This document shows, piece after piece, positions 8,057-15,597 of a DNA stretch of 45,236 nucleotides; positions within the stretch are counted from its first letter, which is position 1, and every line of letters begins with the position of its first letter. The notes under the pieces were generated by a model. The model did no database searches and was not told the DNA's origin. It saw nothing but the letters and a program-made list of their open reading frames with translations. A program made the position numbers and the translations under genes. Source of the stretch: CAYMPH01 sp964392365 (GTDB lineage Bacteria; Spirochaetota; UBA4802; UBA5550); the NCBI GenBank assembly GCA_964392365.1, contig CAYMPH010000025.1, positions 1 to 45,236 on the forward strand, written 5' to 3'.

Positions 8057-9051
8057 AAAAAATATTCGGCTTCATTGATTTAAAATCAATTGAAGAAAAA
8101 ATAAGAAAAATTCCGGTTAAGAAGGAAACTGCTGCCAAGGTAATAAGTTTAATACTTTCAGTTGCTCTATGGGCATATATAAGCAGTACCAGAATGAGTG
8201 AAATAAAATTCAAGCTTCCGGTTGAAACAAGGAATCTGCCTGCGAGCATGACTGTTTCGGAAATGCCTGATAGAAATCTGATAGTTGTGCTTGAAGGCAA
8301 AAAAGAATTCATGAAAAATGTAAGCAGTAAAAATATAAAACTTTTTGTTAATCTTGAAAATTCTGTTCCCGGTGAAGCAAAAGAATATCCTGTGCAGTAT
8401 ATAAAGTATGAACTGCCTGAAGGGGTTAACATAAGCCTTCCCAAATCAGAAATTAAAATAACTTCAGAAAAGATAATTGAAAAAAAAGTGCGTGTTATTC
8501 CAAAAATTTCCGGAAGTTTAAAAAGCGGTAATATAATAGGAAAAATTACAATAACACCTGAATTTGTTCTTGTAAGAGGAGCAAAATCTTCTGTTAAAGA
8601 TATCAATTATATTTATACAGAAGATATTTCTATTGAAGACGAAACTGGAGAAATAGTTAAAGAAGTGGAGCTTGCACGAGAAAATTTAAAAGAGGTATCC
8701 GTAAATGAAACCACCATCCATGTTGTGATTCCAATTATTAATTACGGGGATCTTTACAGTCTTGATGTTCCAATTATTATAAAAAATATGGATAAAAATT
8801 ATAAATATATGCTTGAAAATCCAACAATCAAAGTTTATATGAAATCATCAGATAAAAAAGGCATTCTGCCTGGAGATATTGAAGCTTCTGTTGATGCAGG
8901 ACTATTGCAGCTGAAATCTACTGCCGGAACAGACCGGATGAAAGTATCACAGGATATTACTGCGATAGTAAAGATTAAAAAATATGGAGATTCCATACAG
9001 GTGGTTTCAGTATCTCCGGAGAAAGTAAATTTAAAAGCTGAAAAAAAATAA
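8053..9051 (+). CDS. cdaR: CdaR-like YbbR-domain regulator of CdaA
   Basis: The 332-residue protein has a short cytoplasmic segment, one membrane helix near residues 30-48 (AAKVISLILSVALWAYISS), and an exported region built of YbbR repeats, seen as recurring patterns such as FKLPVETRNLPASM, KVRVIPKISGSLKSG and LDVPIIIKNMDKNYK. In Gram-positive bacteria CdaR binds CdaA and tunes c-di-AMP production. The four-base overlap with cdaA supports the same partnership here. The N-terminal SLALW-type helix ending in Ala/Tyr is typical for the family. Individual YbbR repeats are poorly conserved, so their number (probably three) is an estimate. Confidence 0.88.
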   Translation: MKKIFGFIDLKSIEEKIRKIPVKKETAAKVISLILSVALWAYISSTRMSEIKFKLPVETRNLPASMTVSEMPDRNLIVVLEGKKEFMKNVSSKNIKLFVNLENSVPGEAKEYPVQYIKYELPEGVNISLPKSEIKITSEKIIEKKVRVIPKISGSLKSGNIIGKITITPEFVLVRGAKSSVKDINYIYTEDISIEDETGEIVKEVELARENLKEVSVNETTIHVVIPIINYGDLYSLDVPIIIKNMDKNYKYMLENPTIKVYMKSSDKKGILPGDIEASVDAGLLQLKSTAGTDRMKVSQDITAIVKIKKYGDSIQVVSVSPEKVNLKAEKK

Positions 9052-9060
9052 GGAGAACAT

Positions 9061-9783
9061 ATGTCAGATATTAAACTCTGTGTAAATATAGATCATGTTG
9101 CAACATTAAGGCAGGCCAGAGGCGGAATTCAGCCGGATCCAATAAACGCTGCACGCATAATTCAGGAAGCCGGTGCTGATGGAATAACTGTTCATTTAAG
9201 AGAGGACAGACGCCATATTCAGGATGATGATATTTATTCATTAAAAGATATTGTTGCCGGAAAATATAACCTTGAGATGGCTCTCTCGAAAGAGATAATA
9301 GCGATAGCAAAAAAAGTTATTCCTCATCAGATAACAATAGTTCCAGAAAGAAGGGCTGAACTCACAACTGAAGGCGGCTTGAATGTTGCTGACTATTTTG
9401 ATAAAATTAAAAATGCTGTAGATGAGTTTCATGAACTGGGCATTCTGGTTTCGCTTTTTATTGAACCGGATATAGAAACTGTTGACCTTTCAAAAAAAAC
9501 CGGCTCTGATTTTATTGAAATTCATACCGGTGCATACTGCAATGCCCATGATAGAAATGAGTTTGAAAATGAGCTTGAAAATATCTATGTAGCAGCAGAA
9601 CTTGCTTTGAATCTCGGGCTGAGAGTGAATGCCGGACACGGACTTAATTATCATAATATCAAACCGATACTTAAAACGCCGGGTCTTGAAGAATTAAATA
9701 TAGGACATTCAATAATTTCAAGATCAATTTTTGTCGGTATAGAAAATGCCGTTATTGAAATGATTGATATTGTCAGAGGCTGA
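9061..9783 (+). CDS. pdxJ: Pyridoxine 5'-phosphate synthase
   Basis: PdxJ condenses DXP with 1-amino-acetone-3-phosphate to form pyridoxine 5'-phosphate in the DXP-dependent vitamin B6 route. The 240-residue protein shows VNIDHVATLRQARGG at 8-22, GITVHLREDRRHIQDDD near 41-57, QITIVPERRAE near 91-101, EIHTGAYCNA near 153-162 and NAGHGLNY near 193-200. A strong ribosome binding site, AAGGAGAACAT, precedes the ATG. The DXP substrate is supplied by the dxs gene in this same window. Other genes of the pathway (pdxA, pdxB, serC) are not visible. Confidence 0.97.
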   Translation: MSDIKLCVNIDHVATLRQARGGIQPDPINAARIIQEAGADGITVHLREDRRHIQDDDIYSLKDIVAGKYNLEMALSKEIIAIAKKVIPHQITIVPERRAELTTEGGLNVADYFDKIKNAVDEFHELGILVSLFIEPDIETVDLSKKTGSDFIEIHTGAYCNAHDRNEFENELENIYVAAELALNLGLRVNAGHGLNYHNIKPILKTPGLEELNIGHSIISRSIFVGIENAVIEMIDIVRG

Positions 9784-9789
9784 TAAGCA

Positions 9790-9993
9790 ATGATTGCAAG
9801 TCTGATTAAAATTATTATTTTATTTCTTGTTGTATATTTTGTGATTAAGTTTATAAGATTTATTCTGCTTCTGATGAAAACAGCAACAGTAAATATAAAC
9901 AATGCTTCCAGAAATAATGATACCGTTGACGAGAAAAAAAATATGAAGCCGGATGTTATTGAATTAAATAAAGATCAGTACAGGGTGGACTAA
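9790..9993 (+). CDS. Small single-span membrane protein, DUF4834-like
   Basis: The 67-residue protein has one N-terminal membrane helix (about residues 5-29, IKIIILFLVVYFVIKFIRFI) followed by a polar tail with many Asn and Lys and the end DVIELNKDQYRVD. This layout, a helix followed by a charged tail ending in an acidic, Tyr-containing strand, resembles DUF4834-type small proteins, but the likeness is by eye only. It begins 6 bases after pdxJ and ends 5 bases before the lipoprotein gene, so it is part of the same transcript. The function is unknown. Confidence 0.7.
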   Translation: MIASLIKIIILFLVVYFVIKFIRFILLLMKTATVNINNASRNNDTVDEKKNMKPDVIELNKDQYRVD

Positions 9994-9998
9994 TTCAG

Positions 9999-10424
9999 AT
10001 GAAAATTTTTCACCGGTTAATTATATTTTTTATTATTGTATTTTTAAGTTCCTGTGGAAATATTAAGGGTGAATTTTCTTTTAAGAATCCGGGAGATGAT
10101 GAATATAGGAAAAAACATGATCCGATAGAAGTGGCATCCAATGCCGAGCTGTTATGGATTTATAAATTTCCGGGATCTTATAAATCTGCAAAAAAGTTTT
10201 CTGTTATTTATAAAAAGAAGGAATTAGTCTGGGTTGACATAATAAATTATACAGATGAGATTTTTCATGAAAAATCGCAGCTGTTTGGTTCAATTAAAGA
10301 TCTTCCGGCCGGTGAATATGAGCTTGTGATTTTTAATATTGGAACAAAAAAAATCACAGATTCATTGTTTTTTAAAGTATATGATGCAGAAGATGATGAA
10401 AATCCAATTGAAGAAAAGCCATGA
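9999..10424 (+). CDS. Putative lipoprotein of unknown function
   Basis: The 141-residue protein starts with a type II signal peptide: IIFFIIVFLSSC gives a lipobox LSSC with Cys19, which would be lipidated and later triacylated by the lnt product encoded at 11984. The mature part is a single small beta-rich domain (AELLWIYKFPGSYKSAKKF, LPAGEYELVIFNIGTKKI) with an acidic tail (YDAEDDENPIEEKP). No family is recognised; the pattern suggests an immunoglobulin-like or jelly-roll fold. It is the last gene of the plus-strand run, and its stop abuts the stop of the convergent gene at 10425 with no spacer. Confidence 0.75.
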   Translation: MKIFHRLIIFFIIVFLSSCGNIKGEFSFKNPGDDEYRKKHDPIEVASNAELLWIYKFPGSYKSAKKFSVIYKKKELVWVDIINYTDEIFHEKSQLFGSIKDLPAGEYELVIFNIGTKKITDSLFFKVYDAEDDENPIEEKP

Positions 10425-10694
10425 TTATTTTATCCAATCCCTGATAATCTTTCCTGTTTCTTTTTTTATCCAGTCTGCCTGTTCATTCCCATGTTTTACA
10501 GCTTCTTCTTTTGATAAAGGAATTTTCTGACCTGAATAAGACAGGAATACTGCATATATAATTGCAGCAATTAAAATAAAAAGAGCTATCTTGAATAGCT
10601 CTTTAATGATTGCAATTGCAATCAGAATCGCACCGACAATTAGAATAATAAATATTAGTCTGTCTGCTGTTATGGCGTTTAATAGGTTTTCCAT
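10425..10694 (-). CDS. Small membrane protein of unknown function
   Basis: The 89-residue product has two hydrophobic helices in tandem (about residues 13-31, LIFIILIVGAILIAIAII, and 36-54, IALFILIAAIIYAVFLS), then a charged amphipathic C-terminus (SKEEAVKHGNEQADWIKKE). A longer in-frame reading to 10736 would run into the tRNA-Met gene, so the ATG at 10694 is chosen. It lies 14 bases after the tRNA on the same strand and could be read from the same promoter. No family is recognised; it may be a small envelope or stress protein. Confidence 0.65.
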   Translation of the reverse strand: MENLLNAITADRLIFIILIVGAILIAIAIIKELFKIALFILIAAIIYAVFLSYSGQKIPLSKEEAVKHGNEQADWIKKETGKIIRDWIK

Positions 10695-10708
10695 GAGGGT
10701 TTTTTCAT

Positions 10709-10782
10709 TAGCGGAGGAGGGACTCGAACCCCCCACACCACGGATATGAGCCGTGTGCTCTAACCGACTGAGCTACTCCGCC
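10709..10782 (-). tRNA. tRNA-Met (CAT), elongator type
   Basis: Read on the minus strand, the 74 bases fold into a full cloverleaf. The acceptor is GGCGGAG with CTCCGCT (closing G-U), the D stem is GCTC/GAGC, the anticodon stem is CACGG/CCGTG with loop CTCATAT (anticodon CAT), and the T arm is GGGGG TTCGAGT CCCTC. The CCA end is not encoded. The paired acceptor end and the GGCGG start fit elongator Met better than the initiator. A CAT-reading tRNA-Ile2 cannot be fully excluded without identity-element scoring. Confidence 0.93.
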
Positions 10783-10792
10783 GTATAAAATT

Positions 10793-10866
<74 letters not shown>

Positions 10867-10878
10867 ATCTTAATAAGC

Positions 10879-10907
10879 AAAGTATTTAAATGAGCCCATA
10901 GTGTCAA
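10879..10907 (-). promoter_or_regulatory. Strong sigma-70 promoter for the tRNA pair
   Basis: On the minus strand TTGACA (10907-10902) is followed after exactly 17 bases by TACTTT (10884-10879). Transcription would begin about 6-7 bases before the initiator tRNA, a usual distance for tRNA operons. Confidence 0.7.
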
Positions 10908-11018
10908 CATTTAATTTTAAATATTATTAAATCATAAAAAAAATTATTGACCGGAAGTTTTTTAAAGAAGTTTATTTCAGTATAATGTTAAAGAACAGAA
11001 AGGAAATTATATTAAAAT

Positions 11019-11993
11019 ATGTTTAATCCATTAAAAATATTTAAAAAGAATAAAGTAGGATTAGCACTTGGAAGCGGTGGAGCAAAAGGGATTGCCCATA
11101 TAGCAGTAATTGAGTATCTGGAGGAGATGAATATTCCAATTCATTATATATCCGGATCGAGTATCGGTTCTGTTATAGGAGCTGTTTATTCTGCAGGGAA
11201 GTTAAAAGAGTTTAAAAATGCTGTTCTTAATCTTACAAAAAAAGATGTAAGGTCTCTTTTTGATCCTGTTCTTCCGAGATCCGGTCTGCTACGAGGCGCT
11301 GATGCGATGAATTTTATAGGAAAATTTATCCCAAAAGATTTAAAAATTGAAGATTTAAAAATTCCTTTATCTGTTGTTGCAACTGATTTTTTAAGCGGAA
11401 AAGCGGTTATATTTGATAGCGGGAATCTGCTTGATGCTGTCAGGGCGAGCCTGTCTATTCCGGGGATTTTTGTTCCAGTAAAATTCAAGGATACATTTCT
11501 CATTGACGGCGGTGTTGCAGATCCTCTGCCGATAAATGTTGTTCGGGATATGGGCGCGAATCTGACTGTGGCTGTAAATCTTCATCCCGGTTTAAAAAAA
11601 AGAAATATAGATAAAATTATAAAAAAAATCAAGCCTGAAAAAAGCATCGGGGTGAATTCAAAATTTATCCAGATAATCGAGGAAAAGGTTAAGTCGGGTA
11701 ACGGTATTTCTAAAAGCGGTTTTTTTTCTACAATTGAACATTTTCTCGGTTTGGATGAAAAAAACGATATGCCTAATATATTTGAAGTTATAATGCAGTC
11801 TGTTGATATTATGGAATATATAAATACAATGTACACCCTTCAGACAAATCCCCCGACAGTTCTTATCGAGCCGCAGCTTCTTGATACAGGTACTATGGAT
11901 TTTTTTAAAGCAGGCAATATCCTTATTGAGGGTAGGGCCGCATGTGAAAGGGTGAATCAGTCTTTGAAAGGAAAAGTGAAAATATGGGTTTGA
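11019..11993 (+). CDS. Patatin-like phospholipase, RssA/NTE type
   Basis: The 324-residue protein is a serine lipid hydrolase of the patatin family. It carries the oxyanion loop GSGGAKG at 18-24, the nucleophile elbow G46-S-S48-I-G50 with Ser48, and the DGG motif of the Ser-Asp dyad with Asp163 (LIDGGVADPLPI). This size and motif set is that of bacterial RssA-like single-domain members; substrates are probably phospholipids or lysophospholipids. A perfect TATAAT stands at 10981-10986, though its -35 is weak, and AGAAAGGAAAT lies before the ATG. The gene overlaps lnt by 10 bases, so the two are coupled, which hints at a shared envelope-lipid theme. Confidence 0.9.
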   Translation: MFNPLKIFKKNKVGLALGSGGAKGIAHIAVIEYLEEMNIPIHYISGSSIGSVIGAVYSAGKLKEFKNAVLNLTKKDVRSLFDPVLPRSGLLRGADAMNFIGKFIPKDLKIEDLKIPLSVVATDFLSGKAVIFDSGNLLDAVRASLSIPGIFVPVKFKDTFLIDGGVADPLPINVVRDMGANLTVAVNLHPGLKKRNIDKIIKKIKPEKSIGVNSKFIQIIEEKVKSGNGISKSGFFSTIEHFLGLDEKNDMPNIFEVIMQSVDIMEYINTMYTLQTNPPTVLIEPQLLDTGTMDFFKAGNILIEGRAACERVNQSLKGKVKIWV

Positions 11994-13603
11994 ATTTTAA
12001 AAACAGGGCAATAGATTTTTTTAAAAATAATTACTACCTTCTTACTTCCCTGCTGTTTTTTTTATCCTGGCCAACATATGATATCTGGTTTTTAAAAGCT
12101 TTTCCTGCTTTTGCCTGGGTTGCTTTTATTCCGCTTTTTATGTATGTAAAAGGAAAAGATTATAAAGATATTGTAATAAAAACTTTTATCGCAGGAATTA
12201 TAGGGAATTATTTATCATACAGCTGGATAGGACATTTCGGTGCAAACATGCCTGGGGGCTCTGTGATCGTTTTAGGTTTTCTGATGCCTTATATGACTGT
12301 GTTTCTGATCATGAAAGTAATCGGCGCTGAATTTTTATCAAGAAAATTTGAAAATCTGAGGTTTGTTATATATCCGTGTATGTGGATTTTTGTAGACTGG
12401 ATTAATTCTCTCGGGTTTATTACTTTTCCATGGGCATATATGGGATATTCACAATATCCGGTTGTTCCAATGATACAGATAGTTTCCATTACAGGAATTT
12501 TGGGTTTAAATTTTATTATAATACTTTTTAATATCACACTTGCTGAATTGATCCGCTCTGTATTTCAGGATAAGATTTCTTTTTTAAAAAATTTAAAATT
12601 ATCTCCGGGAATAAAATTTATTTCAGTGATGATTTTAGTTGTTTCAGTTTTTTTATTCGGTTTAGTAAGGATCAATCTGGCTGGAAGTAATTACAGCGGA
12701 ACTATGAAAGTATCCATGATCCAGTCCTGCATATCGCCATGGACAAGCTGGAATCAGAATAAGCACAGATATTTATATGAACTGAAAAGCCTTACGAATG
12801 AGGCGCTGGCTGATAATCCGGATCTGATAATCTGGTCTGAGTCTGCGACTCTTGAGGCTTTCAGTTACAGTTATTCAAGAAATTATAAAACTCCATTTCA
12901 GAAAGATATTCTTGATTATATGATGAGCACAGGCAAGCCATTCATTACAGGTGAGATCGGCATTGTGGAATCTGACAAATCAGGGCGATACAGAAGAATG
13001 CCTCAGAATAATGCTGTTCTTATAAATACATCCGGCATTCCGGAAAAAGCATATTCCAAGATGATACTTGTTCCTTTCGGGGAATGGTTTCCCTATGAGA
13101 AATGGCTTCCATCGATTAAAAGACTTCTTGATACCTTCGGTGCTTCTGATTTTGTTCCAGGAAACAATCAAGAAATATTTGAAGTTAACGGAGCTAAATT
13201 CGGGGTGCTTGTCTGCTATGAAGGGCTTTTTCATAAATTATGCAATAAGTACGGCAAAGCAGGAGCGGATTATTTAATCAACATAACAAATGACGGATGG
13301 ACAGACACTTATGCAGGACATATGCAGCATTCTGCAGTTTCTGTTTTCAGGGCAGCTGAAAACGGCATATGGTATGTACGTGCAGGCAATACGGGGCTCA
13401 CTGCTATTATAGATCCTTTCGGCAGAATAGTGAAATCAATTCCGCTTCTGTCAAAAGGATATCTTTCAGGATCGCTTGATTTCAAGATGAACAGAAAAAC
13501 TTTTTTCTCAGGTAATGGGGATATTTTCTTTTATTTTGTTGCAGTTTTTCTTGGAGTGCTTTCTTTAATTCTTATATATAGAGGAATTAAAAGGAAAGAA
13601 TGA
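11984..13603 (+). CDS. lnt: Apolipoprotein N-acyltransferase
   Basis: Lnt adds the third acyl chain to the N-terminal Cys of lipoproteins in the inner membrane, a step typical of bacteria with an outer membrane. The 539-residue protein starts with 6-7 membrane helices (to about residue 230). A nitrilase domain follows with the catalytic triad E286 (WSESA), K359 (YSKMILVPFGEW) and C411 (VCYEGLF), then NITNDGWTD and a last membrane helix near the C-terminus. The length is slightly above the E. coli enzyme. It begins inside the end of the phospholipase gene. The lipoprotein encoded at 9999 is a likely client. Confidence 0.95.
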   Translation: MGLNFKNRAIDFFKNNYYLLTSLLFFLSWPTYDIWFLKAFPAFAWVAFIPLFMYVKGKDYKDIVIKTFIAGIIGNYLSYSWIGHFGANMPGGSVIVLGFLMPYMTVFLIMKVIGAEFLSRKFENLRFVIYPCMWIFVDWINSLGFITFPWAYMGYSQYPVVPMIQIVSITGILGLNFIIILFNITLAELIRSVFQDKISFLKNLKLSPGIKFISVMILVVSVFLFGLVRINLAGSNYSGTMKVSMIQSCISPWTSWNQNKHRYLYELKSLTNEALADNPDLIIWSESATLEAFSYSYSRNYKTPFQKDILDYMMSTGKPFITGEIGIVESDKSGRYRRMPQNNAVLINTSGIPEKAYSKMILVPFGEWFPYEKWLPSIKRLLDTFGASDFVPGNNQEIFEVNGAKFGVLVCYEGLFHKLCNKYGKAGADYLINITNDGWTDTYAGHMQHSAVSVFRAAENGIWYVRAGNTGLTAIIDPFGRIVKSIPLLSKGYLSGSLDFKMNRKTFFSGNGDIFFYFVAVFLGVLSLILIYRGIKRKE

Positions 13604-13686
13604 TATAAATGTCTTGTATTTGCTGTTAATGATTCATAGAATGCCTTTATTCAAATATTCAAATAAATTTTATTTGGATAAAAATT

Positions 13687-15597
13687 ATGGCACTTGATAA
13701 TCCCGAGCTGATTAAAACCTGGAAGGATAATTTTCCTGAAAAGTTTAAAGATGAAGACTTTGTCTTTTCTCATATAAAAAGAGGGGATAGGATCTTTATA
13801 CATACCGCCTGTGCTGAACCGCAATATCTTGTCAATGCCATGATAAATTATACTGCATCGAATCCTAAGGCTTTTGCAGATGCTGAAATTTTTCATGTCT
13901 GGTCTTTGGGTCTTGCCCCGTATATTGATCAGAAATTTAATTATAATTTCAGGCATAATTCTTTTTTTGTTGGAAACAGCACAAGAGATAATGTAAATTC
14001 CGGACTTGCCGACTATACTCCGATATTTCTTTCGAAAATACCCGGTTTGTTTTACAATAAAAATATACCGATTGATGTTGCTCTCATTCAGGTGTCATAT
14101 CCTGACAGAAACGGTTTTGTAAGTCTGGGGATCAGCATTGATATAACAAAAGCTGCGATTGATAATGCAAAAATTGTTATTGCACAGATGAATATTAATA
14201 TGCCGAGAGTTCACGGTGAGACATTTATAAACATCAGGGAAATTGATTTTATTGTTCCATATGACGAAGACCTTCTTGAATTTGCCCCGGAAATCCAAAA
14301 TGACATTGCAGATCTTATAGGAAAAAATACTGCAAGCCTTGTTAAAGACGGAGATACAATTCAGATCGGATATGGAAGCATTCCCCGAGCGATTCTTTCA
14401 AGACTTTCAGGGAAAAATAACCTGGGAGTTCATACAGAGCTTCTTACTGATACCATGATTGAACTTATTGAAAAAGGCGTTATTGATAATACAAATAAAA
14501 CATTGAACCGCGGCAAAACAGTGGCTTCCTTCTGTATGGGGACAAAGTATACATATAATTATATAGATGATAATCCGATGTTCGAATTTAAAACTATAGA
14601 TTACACTAATGATCCGTTAATTCTTGCAAGACAGCATAATATGGTTTCAATAAATGCAGCACTTCAGATAGATCTGACAGGACAGGCTACAGCTGAATCA
14701 ATAGGAAAAATTTTCTACAGCGGTATCGGCGGAAGTGCGGATTTTATGCGCGGCACTCTTCTGGCTCCGGGAGGGAAGACTGTTCTAGTTGTTCAATCAA
14801 CAGCAATGAATGGAGATGTTTCAAGAATTGTTCCATTTCTCGATATGGGTGCAGGTGTAACTTATAATAGAGGCGACATTCACTATGTTGTCACTGAATT
14901 CGGCATAGCATATATCCAGGGAAAAAATATCAGGGAAAGGGCTATGGACCTAATTGCAATAGCTCATCCGAAGTTCAAGCCCTGGCTGATTGAAGAAGCG
15001 AAAAAGCTGAATCTTATTTACAAGGACCAGGCTTTTATACCTGGCAAAAAAGGCGATTACCCAGCTCATTTTGAAACTCACAGGACAACTAAAAAAGGAA
15101 TTCCGCTGTTTTTCAGGTCAGTTAAAATTAATGATGAATCACTCATTAAGGAATTTTTCTATTCTCTTTCTGACGAAAGCTTCAGACGCAGGTTTATGAC
15201 TTCAAGAAAAGATATGCCGCATAAAATGAGACAGGATTTTGTTGTTATTGATTACACCAAAGAATGGCTGATTTTAGCGACAGTTTCAGAAAATGACAAG
15301 GAAACTGTAGTTGGCATGGGTCAGGTATTAAAAAATGAATCAGATAATATTCCTGAAGTTGCATTTTCTGTAAGAGATGATTACCAGAATAAAGGAATCG
15401 GAAGCGAACTTCTGAATTATTTGACTTTTCTCGGGAAAAAGGAAGGTATTCACGGCTTTACAGCAGAGACTCTCGTTGAAAATAAACCAATGCTGCATGT
15501 TTTTGAATCAGTATTTCCTGATTTGGATAAAAAAATCGAAGGCGGAGTATTTCATCTTATTATGAATTTAGGAGATAAATATGATGACCGGCAGTAG
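13687..15597 (+). CDS. Acetyl-CoA hydrolase/transferase fused to a GNAT acetyltransferase domain
   Basis: Residues 1 to about 465 form a class I CoA-transferase of the acetyl-CoA hydrolase / 4-hydroxybutyrate CoA-transferase family: IQVSYPDRNGFVSLG, DGDTIQIGYGSIPRAI, LGVHTELLTD with the probable catalytic Glu251, GGSADFMRGTLLAPGG, and VVTEFGIAYIQGKNIRERA with IAHPKF. Residues about 472-636 form a GNAT domain with the acetyl-CoA loop RDDYQNKGIGSELL. It exchanges CoA between carboxylic acids or releases it; the GNAT part may acetylate a protein. The ATG lacks a strong ribosome binding site. It overlaps the acyl-CoA synthetase gene by 17 bases, so they form one unit. The fused architecture is known in sequence collections but not well studied. 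Confidence 0.88.
   Translation: MALDNPELIKTWKDNFPEKFKDEDFVFSHIKRGDRIFIHTACAEPQYLVNAMINYTASNPKAFADAEIFHVWSLGLAPYIDQKFNYNFRHNSFFVGNSTRDNVNSGLADYTPIFLSKIPGLFYNKNIPIDVALIQVSYPDRNGFVSLGISIDITKAAIDNAKIVIAQMNINMPRVHGETFINIREIDFIVPYDEDLLEFAPEIQNDIADLIGKNTASLVKDGDTIQIGYGSIPRAILSRLSGKNNLGVHTELLTDTMIELIEKGVIDNTNKTLNRGKTVASFCMGTKYTYNYIDDNPMFEFKTIDYTNDPLILARQHNMVSINAALQIDLTGQATAESIGKIFYSGIGGSADFMRGTLLAPGGKTVLVVQSTAMNGDVSRIVPFLDMGAGVTYNRGDIHYVVTEFGIAYIQGKNIRERAMDLIAIAHPKFKPWLIEEAKKLNLIYKDQAFIPGKKGDYPAHFETHRTTKKGIPLFFRSVKINDESLIKEFFYSLSDESFRRRFMTSRKDMPHKMRQDFVVIDYTKEWLILATVSENDKETVVGMGQVLKNESDNIPEVAFSVRDDYQNKGIGSELLNYLTFLGKKEGIHGFTAETLVENKPMLHVFESVFPDLDKKIEGGVFHLIMNLGDKYDDRQ

Noticed and set aside
8049..8606. 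Minus-strand frame of 185 codons opposite cdaR
   Set aside because: It is antisense to a conserved gene; the hydrophobic look comes from reverse reading of Lys/Glu-rich codons.
10695..10736. N-terminal extension of the small membrane protein
   Set aside because: It would run into the tRNA-Met gene and encodes a low-complexity stretch unlike a protein start.
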